Assembly (NCBI GenBank): GCA_035288045.1
Contig: DATEBA010000016.1
Location: forward strand, 1 to 24,388
DNA length: 24,388 nt
Direction of reading: 5' to 3'
Origin: DATEBA01 sp035288045
Lineage (GTDB): Bacteria > Actinomycetota > UBA4738 > HRBIN12
In this document: positions 6,313 to 14,955 of the stretch, in pieces
Layout of the letters: every line of letters starts with the position of its first letter
How positions within the stretch are numbered: the first letter of the stretch is position 1
Translations under genes and position numbers: made by a program
Notes under the pieces: generated by a model
Databases searched by the model: none
What the model saw: the letters and a program-made list of their open reading frames with translations, nothing else
What the model was told of the DNA's origin: nothing

Positions 6313-7779
6313 TCAGACCACGTCGCAGTTCGCGACGGCCTCGCCGTTCAGGCACATGTTCGTCCCCGCGTTGCCGTCCAGGGTGTCGAAGCCGTCGCCC
6401 CCGTCGATCACGTCGTCGCCGTCGCCGCCGGAGACCTCGTCGTCGCCCGTCCAGCCGCGGAGGTCGTTCCCCGACGCGTTCCCGTCGAGCGTGTCATCGC
6501 CGGAACCTGCCACCGCCTCCTCAAGGCCGGCGCGTGCGTCGTCGCCCTCGCCCACGAGCCCGTCGCCGGCCGACCCGTCGAGCGAGACCGAGACGGATCC
6601 CGTCCGGGCCGAGTAGTCGACCAGGTCGTGAAGGCCCTGACCCCCGGAGATCGCGTCGGCTCCGTCGCTGCGCGAGTAAGGCGTTGCGATCTCGAGGCTC
6701 CACCAGTTCAGTGTTCCACGGTCGCCCGCGACCTCGTCGATCACGCGTAGCTTCCAGATTCCTCCGGCTTCGGTCCCCCGGAAGGTTCGGTCCAGGCTCC
6801 CCTCGGGGTGGAACCTGCCCGACAGAGGCCGCTTGCCCGCGTTCGTCATCCGCGTGAAGGCCTCGCTGTCGAAGGTGGTGCCGACGAACTGCGTGCCGTT
6901 CTCGGAAATCCGGTCGGCCAGCGTGACCGTGCTGCCGGCGGGGGAGCGAAGGATCAGCACGAGGTCGCCGGGCGATGCGTGCTCGATGTCTACCCGCACG
7001 TTGATGTCGCGGATCTCGCTGGTTGGAACGGAGATGAACAAATCGTTGCTCGCCCCGTTGTCGCTGATGGACGTCGGTTCCGCGGTCGATCCGTAGGTCG
7101 CGAACGGGAACTGGGCGAACGTGTCCTCAGAGCCATCGCCCGACTCGAGATCGTTGCCTTGGCCTCCGACCGAGAGGTCCTCCCCGGGGCCGCCTAGGAG
7201 CGTGTCGCTTCCGCTACCACCGAGCAGCGTGTCGTCGCCCTCGCCGCCCTCGAGCACGTCACCGCCGCCGCCCCCGATCAGGGTGTTGGCGTCCCCAGAT
7301 CCCCAGATCCGGTCCGAGCGCACGCCGCCGACCACCGACTCGATCGAGCGCGCGACGAGGTCGCCCTCGTCCCGCTCGCCGTCGTTCGCCACTCCATCGA
7401 TCGAGACCCACAGCCGGGCGGTGCGCTCCGAGTAGTCGGCGTTGTCGAAACCCTGACCGCCCGCGTGCACGTCGAGACCATCGCCCCCGACGAGCCGGTC
7501 CGAGCCGCCGCCGCCGCGAAGATCGTCGTCCCCGCCGTCTCCGCAGAGCAGGTCGTTCCCGCCGCCGCCGAGGATCGTGTCGTTGCCACCCTGCCCGGAG
7601 ATGACGTCGTCTCCGGGAGTGCCGACTATCGCCTCGCCGTCAGCGGAGCCTACGATCTTGGCCGGCATGCCGAGGCAGGTGGGGGCATCCGCGTTCGCGG
7701 GGGTGCCGACCAGCGCCGCGAGCGCGAAGGACAGCGCTGCCGCGATGGGGCGGGCGAGAACCGTTCCCTTGGAACGCAT
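6313..7779 (-). CDS. Secreted RTX-repeat protein with P domain
   Basis: A 488-residue exported protein. The start at MRSKGTV is chosen because a signal peptide follows directly (AALSFALAALVGTPANA, cleavage near residue 30); longer upstream frames lack one. Calcium-binding RTX-type nonapeptides (GGxGxDxL) occupy about 50-110 and 155-220 (GGNDTILGGGGNDLLCGDGG, GGEGDDTLLGGSGSDTLLGG). Residues about 238-365 match the proprotein-convertase P domain (VRVDIEHASPGDLVLILRSP ... GGIWKLRVIDEVAGDRGTLN). A second RTX block fills 375-470. P domains usually follow a subtilisin-type protease, but no protease domain is present. The likely role is a Ca-stabilised extracellular binding or surface protein; the substrate is unknown. 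No clear Shine-Dalgarno is seen. Confidence 0.88.
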   Translation of the reverse strand: MRSKGTVLARPIAAALSFALAALVGTPANADAPTCLGMPAKIVGSADGEAIVGTPGDDVISGQGGNDTILGGGGNDLLCGDGGDDDLRGGGGSDRLVGGDGLDVHAGGQGFDNADYSERTARLWVSIDGVANDGERDEGDLVARSIESVVGGVRSDRIWGSGDANTLIGGGGGDVLEGGEGDDTLLGGSGSDTLLGGPGEDLSVGGQGNDLESGDGSEDTFAQFPFATYGSTAEPTSISDNGASNDLFISVPTSEIRDINVRVDIEHASPGDLVLILRSPAGSTVTLADRISENGTQFVGTTFDSEAFTRMTNAGKRPLSGRFHPEGSLDRTFRGTEAGGIWKLRVIDEVAGDRGTLNWWSLEIATPYSRSDGADAISGGQGLHDLVDYSARTGSVSVSLDGSAGDGLVGEGDDARAGLEEAVAGSGDDTLDGNASGNDLRGWTGDDEVSGGDGDDVIDGGDGFDTLDGNAGTNMCLNGEAVANCDVV

Positions 7780-7887
7780 GGGGGAAACTACCGTACGGGG
7801 GAAGGCCCACGGCCGGCATCGGGCGAAAGCCAGGGTCCATCCGGACGAGGGTGTAGGGGCCGGATGGATGGTGTTGAATCCTGTGCC

Positions 7888-8643
7888 ATGCCATTGCATG
7901 GGCGAATCACAGCCGGTGCGGGCGCCCTGCTGACGCTCCTCTCCGCCTGCGGGGGCCGGCCTGTACCACAGCCCGAGCCGCCGGAACCGCCGGCCGTCCC
8001 GCCCGTGGTGGCCGAGGTCCAGACTCCGCCGCTTCCCATCCTCCAGCCCGGCGCCTGGTACGCGGCCGAGACCCACGACCGCGTCGTGGAGGTCTCGCGC
8101 GAGCCCGGCGGCGCGCCGTTCTGGCGATTCGACACGAGGAACGGCTTCGGGCAGCGGATCTCGATGCTCGCCACCGCCGCGCGGGCAGACCTCGACGGCG
8201 AGTCGTGGGTTCGCGTGGTCCTGCCTCTCGGGGTGCACGGACGGCCGGGCTGGGTCCCGGCGGACGAGGTCCGACTCGAGGAACGCCACCACCGCATCGT
8301 GGTCGACCTGTCCGAGCGGACCCTTCGGTGGACGAAGAACGGTGAGCCGGTCGCGACCTACCGCGTGGCGATCGGCGCGCCGGCGACCCCGACCCCTACC
8401 GGCACCTTCTACGTCTGGGCCCGCGTTCCGCAGGACTCCCCGAGTGGTCCTTACGGCGTGTTCGCGCTCGGGCTGTCCGCGTTCTCGCCGGACTATCCGG
8501 ACGAGCGCATCGCGATCCACGGAACGGCCGACCCCGGGGATACCGGGCTCGCGATCTCCCACGGGTGCATACGGGTCTCCAACGCCCAGATGGAGGAGCT
8601 CCGGCGCGTGCCTCTCGGCACCCCGGTTATCGTGCGTGACTGA
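7888..8643 (+). CDS. L,D-transpeptidase (YkuD), lipoprotein
   Basis: A 251-residue predicted lipoprotein. The signal sequence ends in the lipobox LSAC (Cys21), then a Pro-rich linker (about 24-55), an SH3-like module (about 90-130, VLPLGVHGRPGWVPADEV) and a YkuD catalytic domain (135-251). The catalytic motif IHGT (H211) ... SHGCIRVSN (C227) is complete. The family forms 3-3 cross-links between meso-diaminopimelate residues in peptidoglycan or attaches proteins to it, acting outside the membrane. The ATG at 7888 is chosen because it gives the lipoprotein signal; no good ribosome site precedes it. It is divergent from the RTX/P-domain gene (108 nt between starts) and followed after 64 nt by a second L,D-transpeptidase. 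Confidence 0.9.
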   Translation: MPLHGRITAGAGALLTLLSACGGRPVPQPEPPEPPAVPPVVAEVQTPPLPILQPGAWYAAETHDRVVEVSREPGGAPFWRFDTRNGFGQRISMLATAARADLDGESWVRVVLPLGVHGRPGWVPADEVRLEERHHRIVVDLSERTLRWTKNGEPVATYRVAIGAPATPTPTGTFYVWARVPQDSPSGPYGVFALGLSAFSPDYPDERIAIHGTADPGDTGLAISHGCIRVSNAQMEELRRVPLGTPVIVRD

Positions 8644-8674
8644 GCACGAGCACGCCTAGGCCGAAGGGCCGATC

Positions 8675-8684
8675 AAGGATCCTT
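8675..8684. repeat. 10-bp palindrome between the two L,D-transpeptidases
   Basis: AAGGATCCTT is a perfect 10-bp palindrome in the 64-bp gap. It may be chance or a small operator; no terminator-like T run follows. Confidence 0.2.
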
Positions 8685-8707
8685 CCCCGCACGCCGATGA
8701 GGCGGGC

Positions 8708-9511
8708 ATGGAGAGGGGAGAGTTCCCGGCCCGGATCGGCGCGATCCTCTCGATAGGCGGGCTTCTCATGCTCGCCGCGCCCGTACTAGGGGGCGCAGGC
8801 GCGTCGGCAGCCGCCCCCGCGGTGGCTCCGGCCGCTCCGGTCGTGCTTGGCGCCGCGGGGGATCCGGGGATCGTCCGGGTGCTTCCGGCTCCGGCCGAGC
8901 CCGAGTCCGAGCCGAACGTGATGGTGTACGTCGAGGGCAGCATGCCTGTCACCTCGCGTCCCGGCGGGGGACGCGTCGTCGGCACGATGGCGGCCGGCTC
9001 GAAGTACTACCGGGCCCCGCTCGTCGCCTGGGTGCTCGAGACGGCGCGTCACGGCCGCTACGGCCTCGTCACGCTGCCGTACAGCGGATCGCGCGAGACC
9101 GGGTGGATCCCGCTCCGCGGGCTCGAGACCGCGACGACCTGGGTGACGGTCGAGGTCGATCTCTCGAGGCACGTCGTCGTCGTCGAGCGCCGGGATCGCG
9201 TGATCGCGCGGTTCCCTGCCGCGACCGGCTCGCCGGTCTCGCCGACTCCGCCGGGGAAGTACTTCGTAACGGACCGGGTGCCGTTCGGCGGCGGCTCGTA
9301 CTACGGGAGCTTCGCCTTCGGGATCTCCGGCATCCAGACAAACCTTCCTCCGGACTGGAGCGGCGGCAACCAGTTGGCGATCCACGGAACGAACGATCCG
9401 TCCTCGATCGGGCGGTCGGCGTCCGCCGGGTGCCTGCGAGTCTCGGAGGCGGCGCTCGACCGGTTGAAGCCGTTACTCGACCTCGGCACGCCCGTCGTGA
9501 TCCGGCCCTAA
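8708..9511 (+). CDS. L,D-transpeptidase (YkuD), second copy
   Basis: A 267-residue exported protein. An N-terminal hydrophobic segment (IGAILSIGGLLMLAAPVLGG) is a signal peptide or anchor, followed by an Ala/Pro linker, an SH3-like region (about 72-140) and a YkuD domain (about 145-267). Catalytic residues are H226 (AIHGTND) and C242 (SASAGCLRVS). The usual SHGC is SAGC here; the catalytic His is the upstream one, so activity is probably kept. Unlike its neighbour it has no lipobox. The start has GAGGCGGG just upstream. The tandem pair suggests two enzymes of the same cell-wall process in different anchoring forms. It ends 6 bp from the convergent propeller gene. Confidence 0.88.
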   Translation: MERGEFPARIGAILSIGGLLMLAAPVLGGAGASAAAPAVAPAAPVVLGAAGDPGIVRVLPAPAEPESEPNVMVYVEGSMPVTSRPGGGRVVGTMAAGSKYYRAPLVAWVLETARHGRYGLVTLPYSGSRETGWIPLRGLETATTWVTVEVDLSRHVVVVERRDRVIARFPAATGSPVSPTPPGKYFVTDRVPFGGGSYYGSFAFGISGIQTNLPPDWSGGNQLAIHGTNDPSSIGRSASAGCLRVSEAALDRLKPLLDLGTPVVIRP

Positions 9512-9517
9512 CCCGGG

Positions 9518-10633
9518 CTACAACTCGAAGCGCGCGAACCGGGACGCCCAGACACCTCCCACGTAGTTGAAGTCGTTGCCACCGACAAGGAGCTCGTCTG
9601 AGTACGCGCGGATCGCCCAGATACCGCCCCCGCTGGGGCGCGGGACCCACCCCGTGTCGAGGGCTCCCGTTGCGGGGTCGAGCGCGGCGAGCTTCGGGAC
9701 CAGCGTCTTGGAGATGTAGTCCCAGTGCCCGCCGGCGATCACGTCGCCGTCGGCGAATCCGATGGCTTGCGCGTCCCCGTCGGCGTAGACGGTCCACCGC
9801 GTGTTCCCGTGGATGTCCCAGCTCATGACCCTGCCACCGGGGCCCCCTATCGCCGCATAGACGGTGCGGTCCACGACCGTGACGTCGAACGCGCGATAGC
9901 CCGGAGGCTGGGCGAAGCCTCGCAGCTCGCCGGTGAGCCGGTCGACCCGCGCGACGTGCCTCCGCGACCCATCGCCGTTCACCGACGTGAAGTCCCCCGC
10001 GACAAGGACGCTCCGCCGATCGACGGCTAGGGAGCGCACGCGTGCGTTGGCGCTCGGGTTCCAGTCGAGCAGCTCTCCCGCGGTCGTCACGGCGGCGAGC
10101 CGGCTCCTGAGCTCTCCCTTCATCTGCCAGAAGTCCCCGCCCATGAAGATCGTGGATCCCAAGACCGTGAGCGCATCGATGGAGGAGCTCGCATCGGCCG
10201 TCCAGGAACGCAGGTTCCCGTTCGGTCCGATCGCTGCGAAGCGTCCCCGCGGCTGGCCGTTCACCTTGGTGAACGTGCCGCCGACGAAGATCGTTCTCCC
10301 GTCGGTCGCGAGCGCGTGAACGGCTCCGGAAACCTGGGGGGCCCATTCGGTCGGCCGGCCGGTGGATAGGTCGATGGCCGCGAAGTTGGCTCGTGGTAGC
10401 GACCCTCCTTCGGGATCGAGCACCGCGGAGAAGCTCCCGCCGAGGAACGCCACGTCGCCGATCCGGGTGATCGCGTAGACGGTGCCGTTCGTGCCCCACG
10501 TTCCCCGGACGGGGGTCCCTGGAAGCTCGGCGAGGGCGGGTCCGGCCGATAGCGCGACGAGCGCCAGAACCGCGGGTCCGAGCAGCGATGTCCGGACCAC
10601 CGCATGTCTGGACCCGCGCCGTTGATCGCCCAC
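9518..10633 (-). CDS. Secreted seven-repeat beta-propeller protein
   Basis: A 371-residue exported protein. The GTG at 10633 is preferred because GAGGGG lies 5 nt upstream; a TTG at 10657 is an alternative. The signal peptide is LLGPAVLALVALSAGPALA. The mature part holds about seven repeats of roughly 45 residues, with strands such as VAFLGGSFSAV, IFVGGTFTKVNG, IFMGGDFWQM, VLVAGDFTSVNG and LLVGGNDFNYVG. This resembles delta-60/DUF5122-type propeller repeats. No catalytic motif is seen, so binding or structural work outside the cell is likely; the partner is unknown. It is divergent from Lhr with about 110 bp between starts. Confidence 0.85.
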   Translation of the reverse strand: MGDQRRGSRHAVVRTSLLGPAVLALVALSAGPALAELPGTPVRGTWGTNGTVYAITRIGDVAFLGGSFSAVLDPEGGSLPRANFAAIDLSTGRPTEWAPQVSGAVHALATDGRTIFVGGTFTKVNGQPRGRFAAIGPNGNLRSWTADASSSIDALTVLGSTIFMGGDFWQMKGELRSRLAAVTTAGELLDWNPSANARVRSLAVDRRSVLVAGDFTSVNGDGSRRHVARVDRLTGELRGFAQPPGYRAFDVTVVDRTVYAAIGGPGGRVMSWDIHGNTRWTVYADGDAQAIGFADGDVIAGGHWDYISKTLVPKLAALDPATGALDTGWVPRPSGGGIWAIRAYSDELLVGGNDFNYVGGVWASRFARFEL

Positions 10634-10730
10634 TGCACCCCTCAGCCAGGTCCCCAACCCGATGCGCAGGAAGCTATACGGTGCGCGGCACGCGCCGCAA
10701 GGCGTGGACGTAGTCGTCGGAGGCTGAGGC

Positions 10731-10746
10731 TAGAGTGGGCGGCATG
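10731..10746 (+). promoter_or_regulatory. Possible leaderless start signal of lhr
   Basis: TAGAGT (10731-10736) matches the TAnnnT -10 pattern and is followed by exactly 7 nt and the ATG at 10744, the spacing of leaderless actinobacterial transcripts. GGAGG at 10719-10723 is too far from this ATG but could serve a GTG at 10735. Confidence 0.4.
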
Positions 10747-13700
10747 CTCGAGGGCTTTCACCCGGCGGTCCGCGCCTGGTTCGCGAGGAGGTTCCCGGAC
10801 GGTCCCACCGAGCCGCAGGCGCTCGGTTGGGCGCGCATCTCCGAGGGACGTCACACCCTGATCGCCGCACCGACCGGCTCGGGCAAGACCCTCGCGAGCT
10901 TCCTAGTCTGCATCGACCGCCTCTACCGAACGGCGGAAGCCAGTGTCCCCGTGGAGACGGGGCCTCAGGTGGTCTACGTCTCGCCGCTGAAGGCGCTCGC
11001 CGTCGACGTCCACGAGAACCTCGAGCTGCCGCTCCGCGAGATCCGTGCGGTCGCGGAGGAGCTCGGCTCCACGGCACCCGAGCTGCGTGTGAGCCTCCGG
11101 ACCGGCGACACCGCTGCGTCCGAGCGGGCCGCGATGCTCAGGCGCCCGCCGAACTTCCTCATCACCACACCGGAGTCTCTGTACCTCATGGTGACCGCCG
11201 AGCGCAGCAGGCGGATGCTCGGCTGGGTGGAGACCGTGATCGTCGACGAGATCCACGCCGTCGCTGGCAACAAGCGCGGTTCGCACCTCGCATTGACGCT
11301 GGAACGGCTGGGAGGACTGTGCGATCGACAGCCCCAGCGGATCGGTCTCTCGGCGACGCAGCGACCGATCGAGACGATCGCGCGACTCCTCGTCGGGGCC
11401 GCGGCGGACCGCTCGGAATCCGACGGTTCACCCCGCTGCTCCGTCGTCGACGTGGGGCACCGCCGTCCGCTGCACATGTCCCTGGAGCTTCCCGATCAGG
11501 AGCCTGGAGCCGTGACCTCGGCGGAGCAGATGGCCGAGATCCTCGATCGGATCGCTAAGCACGTCGCCGACCATCGCACCACGCTCGTGTTCGTGAACAC
11601 CAGGCGGATGGCCGAGCGCGTGGCTCACCAGCTCGGCGAGCGGCTCGGCGAGGAGCGGGTCGCTGCCCACCACGGCAGCTTGTCGAGGGAGCGGCGGCAG
11701 CGCGTCGAGCGGCGGCTTCGCGCAGGGGAGCTCTCAGCCCTCGTGGCGACCGCCTCGCTCGAGCTCGGCATCGACATCGGCCCGGTCGAGCTCGTCTGCC
11801 AGATCGGGTCGCCTCGGAGCTTTGCGACGTTCCTGCAACGGGTTGGGCGTTCCAACCACACGCGGACGGGAACCCCGCGCGGGATCCTGTATCCGACCAC
11901 CCGGGACGAGCTCGTCGAGTGCGCTGCGCTTCTTCGAGGCGTGCGGGCGGGGAGGCTCGACGCGGTCCACCCGCCGCGCGCTCCGTTAGACATCCTCGCC
12001 CAGCAGATCGTCGCCGAGGTCGCCGCCGAGGAGTGGAGCGAGGACGAGGTGTTCGAACTCGTCCGGCGCGCCTCTCCCTTCGCCGAGCTCTCCCGCGAGG
12101 ACTTCGACGACGTGGTCGAGATGGTCTCCGACGGGATCGTCACCGGACGCGGGCGCCGTGCCGCGTACGTGCATCGAGACCGCGTGAACGGCCGGCTCCG
12201 GGGGCGCCGCGGCGCACGGACGGCGGCGCTGACATCGGGCGGCGCGATCCCCGACGTCGGCGACTACCGTGTCGTGGCCGAGCCCGAAGACACGTTCGTC
12301 GGCACGGTGAACGAGGACTGGGCGATCGAGAGCATGGCCGGGGACATCTTCCTGCTGGGAACCACCTCCTGGCAGATCAGGCGGATCGAGCCGGGGACCG
12401 TTCGCGTCATCGACGCCCGCGGGGCGCCCCCGTCGGTGCCCTTCTGGCTCGGAGAGGCGCCGGCGCGGACCGAGGAGCTCTCGGAGGAGGTCTCGGCGCT
12501 TCGCGCGGCCGTCGAGCAACGGCTGCGCGCCGGGGGTCCGGAGGACGCGCGACGATGGCTCGAGGCCGAGTGCGGCATCGACCGGGTCGCCGCCGACACG
12601 GTCGTCGGCTATCTGAGCGCGGGACTGGCCGCGCTCGGGGTGCTACCCACGCGCGAGACGCTCGTGATCGAGCGGTTCTTCGACGAGAGCGGAGGGATGC
12701 AGCTGGTGGTCCACGCGCCGTTCGGCGGGCGCGTGAACCGCGCGCTGGGGCTCGCGCTCCGCAAGCGGTTCTGCGTGACGTTCGACTTCGAGCTCCAGGC
12801 GGCGGCGAGCGACGACGCGGTGCTGCTGTCACTCGGACCCCAGCACAGCTTCCCGCTGGAGCGCGTTCCGAGGTTCCTCGCCTCGAAGTCGGTCGAGGAC
12901 GTCGTCCGGCAGGCGGTTCTCGTGTCGCCGATGTTCGCGGCGCGCTGGCGGTGGAACCTGAACCGGTCGCTCGCGGTGCTTCGGATGCGCGGGGGACGGA
13001 AGAACCCGCCGCCGATCCAGCGGATGGAGGCGGACGACCTGATGGCGGCGGTGTTCCCCCGGCTCGTGAACTGCCAGGAGAACGTGACCGGCCCGGTCGA
13101 GATCCCGGACCATCCGCTGGTCCGGCAGACGATGGACGACTGCCTGCACGAGGCCATGGACGCCGATGCGCTCCGTGAGCTCGTCCGCGGGATCGAGTCC
13201 GGGGACGTGCGGGTGGTCGTGGTGGATACGACGGAGCCCTCGCTCCTCGCCCACGAGATCCTGAACGGCCGCCCGTTCACGTTCCTCGACGATGCTCCTC
13301 TGGAGGAGCGGCGGAGCCGCGCGGTGCAGCTTCGTCGCGGGCTCCCCGTGGAGGCTCGCGAGCTCGGCCGACTCGACCCGGAAGCGATCGCGCGCGTCGT
13401 GGACGAGGTTCGACCGGAGCCGCGCGACGCGGACGAGATGCACGACTTCCTGATGACGGTGATCGCGTGCCCGCCCGCCGACCGGTGGCGCGCTTGGCAT
13501 CGCGAGCTCGTGGAGCAGGGGAGAGCGGTGACCGTCGGCACCGAGGGTGGACAGCGGTGGGCCTCGGTCGAGCGCCGGGAGGCGGTCGAGACTCTGTTCC
13601 CTGGCGCGGGGGTGGTTCCAGACCTCCGCCCACCGGTACGTGTCTCGGTAGATCGAGATGCGGCGGCCGCGGAGATGCTTCGCGGCCACCTCGAGTTCCG

Positions 13701-14955
13701 CGGACCTTCGACCTTAGAGGAGCTCGCCGAGGCCACCGGGCTGCCGCCGGGCGACGTAGGCATCGCGCTGTCTCGCCTCGAGGGGGAGGGCTTCGCGTTC
13801 CGAGGCCGCTTCCGCGTCCCCGATGGCCCGGAGGAGTTCTGCGCGCGGCGGCTGCTGACGCGGATCCACGCCTACACCCAGCAGCGCCTCCGGCGCGGGA
13901 TAGAGCCCGTGAGCGCCCAGGACTTCATGCGCTTCCTCCTCCGTTGGCAGCACGTGGCGCCGGGAACGCATCGCGAGGGACGGCTGGGCGTTCTCGCGGC
14001 GATCGAGCAGCTCGAGGGCTTCGAGATCGCGGCGGGCGAGTGGGAGGCATCGATCTTGCCGGCTCGCATCGAGGGGTACCGGTCGGAGTGGCTCGACGAT
14101 CTCTGTCTGTTGGGGGACGTGACGTGGGGGCGGTTGTCGGTGCGGAACGGCACCGACGATCGTCCGCGGCGAAGCGGCCAAACCCCCTCCAGGAGCACGC
14201 CGGTCACGCTCGCTGTCCGCGACGATCTCCCGTGGCTCCTCCAGTCGGCGCGCGGCGACGAGCACCCTCCCGAGCCGGGACCCGGGCGGACCCGAGATGT
14301 CCTGGAGGCGCTGCGGTCGAGCGGGGCGCTGTTCCAGACCGACATCGTCACACTCACTAGGCGCCTGCCGATGGAGGTGGAGGAGGCCCTGTGGGACGGC
14401 GTAGCGAGGGGACTCGTGACCGCCGACGGATTCCAGGCGGTGCGGTCGCTGCTTTTCCATCGGCAGGCCCGATCCGGGAAACGCAGGCTCCTTCGCGGCG
14501 CCCCACGACAGCGCGGGGCGGGGCGGTGGGCGCTCCTGCCACAGGTCCGGGCGACCGACGATCCGGACGAGCTCGCCGAGGCCGTCGCCGAGCAGCTGCT
14601 CGCGCGCTGGGGTGTGGTGTTCCGCGAGGTCCTGGTGCGGGAACCCCTGGCCGTCCCGTGGCGGGAGGTCCTGTGGGCGCTGCGGCGGATGGAGGCGCGC
14701 GGAACGATCCGGGGCGGCCGCTTCGTGGGCGGATTCGCTGGGGAGCAGTTCGCGCTGCCCGAGGCCGTCGATGACCTCCGGAAGGTGCGGAAGCAGCCGC
14801 GAAGCGGCGAGACCGTCCGGCTCTCCGCCGCCGATCCGCTGAACCTCGTCGGGATCGTCGTCCCGGGCGAGCGCGTGCCGGCGCTCCGAACGAACAGCGT
14901 GGCCTTCGAGGATGGGCTCCCTCGGGCCGAGCAGGCGGCGGCGGCTCCGGCCTAG
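10744..14955 (+). CDS. lhr: Lhr-type large ATP-dependent helicase
   Basis: A 1,403-residue superfamily 2 helicase of the long Lhr class (about 1,500 residues in E. coli and mycobacteria). Motif I is APTGSGKT (42-49), motif II DEIH (168-171), motif III SATQ (203-206) and motif VI QRVGRSNH (365-372). The core is followed by the Lhr winged-helix/beta-barrel region and the long C-terminal domain (DUF4635/HTH-like, about 850-1400). Lhr translocates 3' to 5' on single-stranded DNA and unwinds duplexes, preferring RNA-DNA hybrids in mycobacteria, and belongs to the DNA-damage response. The start is ATG 10744; GTG 10735 is an alternative that adds three residues. The gene stands alone and its stop overlaps the convergent PD40 gene by four bases. 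Confidence 0.95.
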   Translation: MLEGFHPAVRAWFARRFPDGPTEPQALGWARISEGRHTLIAAPTGSGKTLASFLVCIDRLYRTAEASVPVETGPQVVYVSPLKALAVDVHENLELPLREIRAVAEELGSTAPELRVSLRTGDTAASERAAMLRRPPNFLITTPESLYLMVTAERSRRMLGWVETVIVDEIHAVAGNKRGSHLALTLERLGGLCDRQPQRIGLSATQRPIETIARLLVGAAADRSESDGSPRCSVVDVGHRRPLHMSLELPDQEPGAVTSAEQMAEILDRIAKHVADHRTTLVFVNTRRMAERVAHQLGERLGEERVAAHHGSLSRERRQRVERRLRAGELSALVATASLELGIDIGPVELVCQIGSPRSFATFLQRVGRSNHTRTGTPRGILYPTTRDELVECAALLRGVRAGRLDAVHPPRAPLDILAQQIVAEVAAEEWSEDEVFELVRRASPFAELSREDFDDVVEMVSDGIVTGRGRRAAYVHRDRVNGRLRGRRGARTAALTSGGAIPDVGDYRVVAEPEDTFVGTVNEDWAIESMAGDIFLLGTTSWQIRRIEPGTVRVIDARGAPPSVPFWLGEAPARTEELSEEVSALRAAVEQRLRAGGPEDARRWLEAECGIDRVAADTVVGYLSAGLAALGVLPTRETLVIERFFDESGGMQLVVHAPFGGRVNRALGLALRKRFCVTFDFELQAAASDDAVLLSLGPQHSFPLERVPRFLASKSVEDVVRQAVLVSPMFAARWRWNLNRSLAVLRMRGGRKNPPPIQRMEADDLMAAVFPRLVNCQENVTGPVEIPDHPLVRQTMDDCLHEAMDADALRELVRGIESGDVRVVVVDTTEPSLLAHEILNGRPFTFLDDAPLEERRSRAVQLRRGLPVEARELGRLDPEAIARVVDEVRPEPRDADEMHDFLMTVIACPPADRWRAWHRELVEQGRAVTVGTEGGQRWASVERREAVETLFPGAGVVPDLRPPVRVSVDRDAAAAEMLRGHLEFRGPSTLEELAEATGLPPGDVGIALSRLEGEGFAFRGRFRVPDGPEEFCARRLLTRIHAYTQQRLRRGIEPVSAQDFMRFLLRWQHVAPGTHREGRLGVLAAIEQLEGFEIAAGEWEASILPARIEGYRSEWLDDLCLLGDVTWGRLSVRNGTDDRPRRSGQTPSRSTPVTLAVRDDLPWLLQSARGDEHPPEPGPGRTRDVLEALRSSGALFQTDIVTLTRRLPMEVEEALWDGVARGLVTADGFQAVRSLLFHRQARSGKRRLLRGAPRQRGAGRWALLPQVRATDDPDELAEAVAEQLLARWGVVFREVLVREPLAVPWREVLWALRRMEARGTIRGGRFVGGFAGEQFALPEAVDDLRKVRKQPRSGETVRLSAADPLNLVGIVVPGERVPALRTNSVAFEDGLPRAEQAAAAPA

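Noticed and set aside
11919..13178. A 419-codon frame inside lhr
   Set aside because: Same-strand frame shadow of the helicase, Arg/Gly-rich without motifs.
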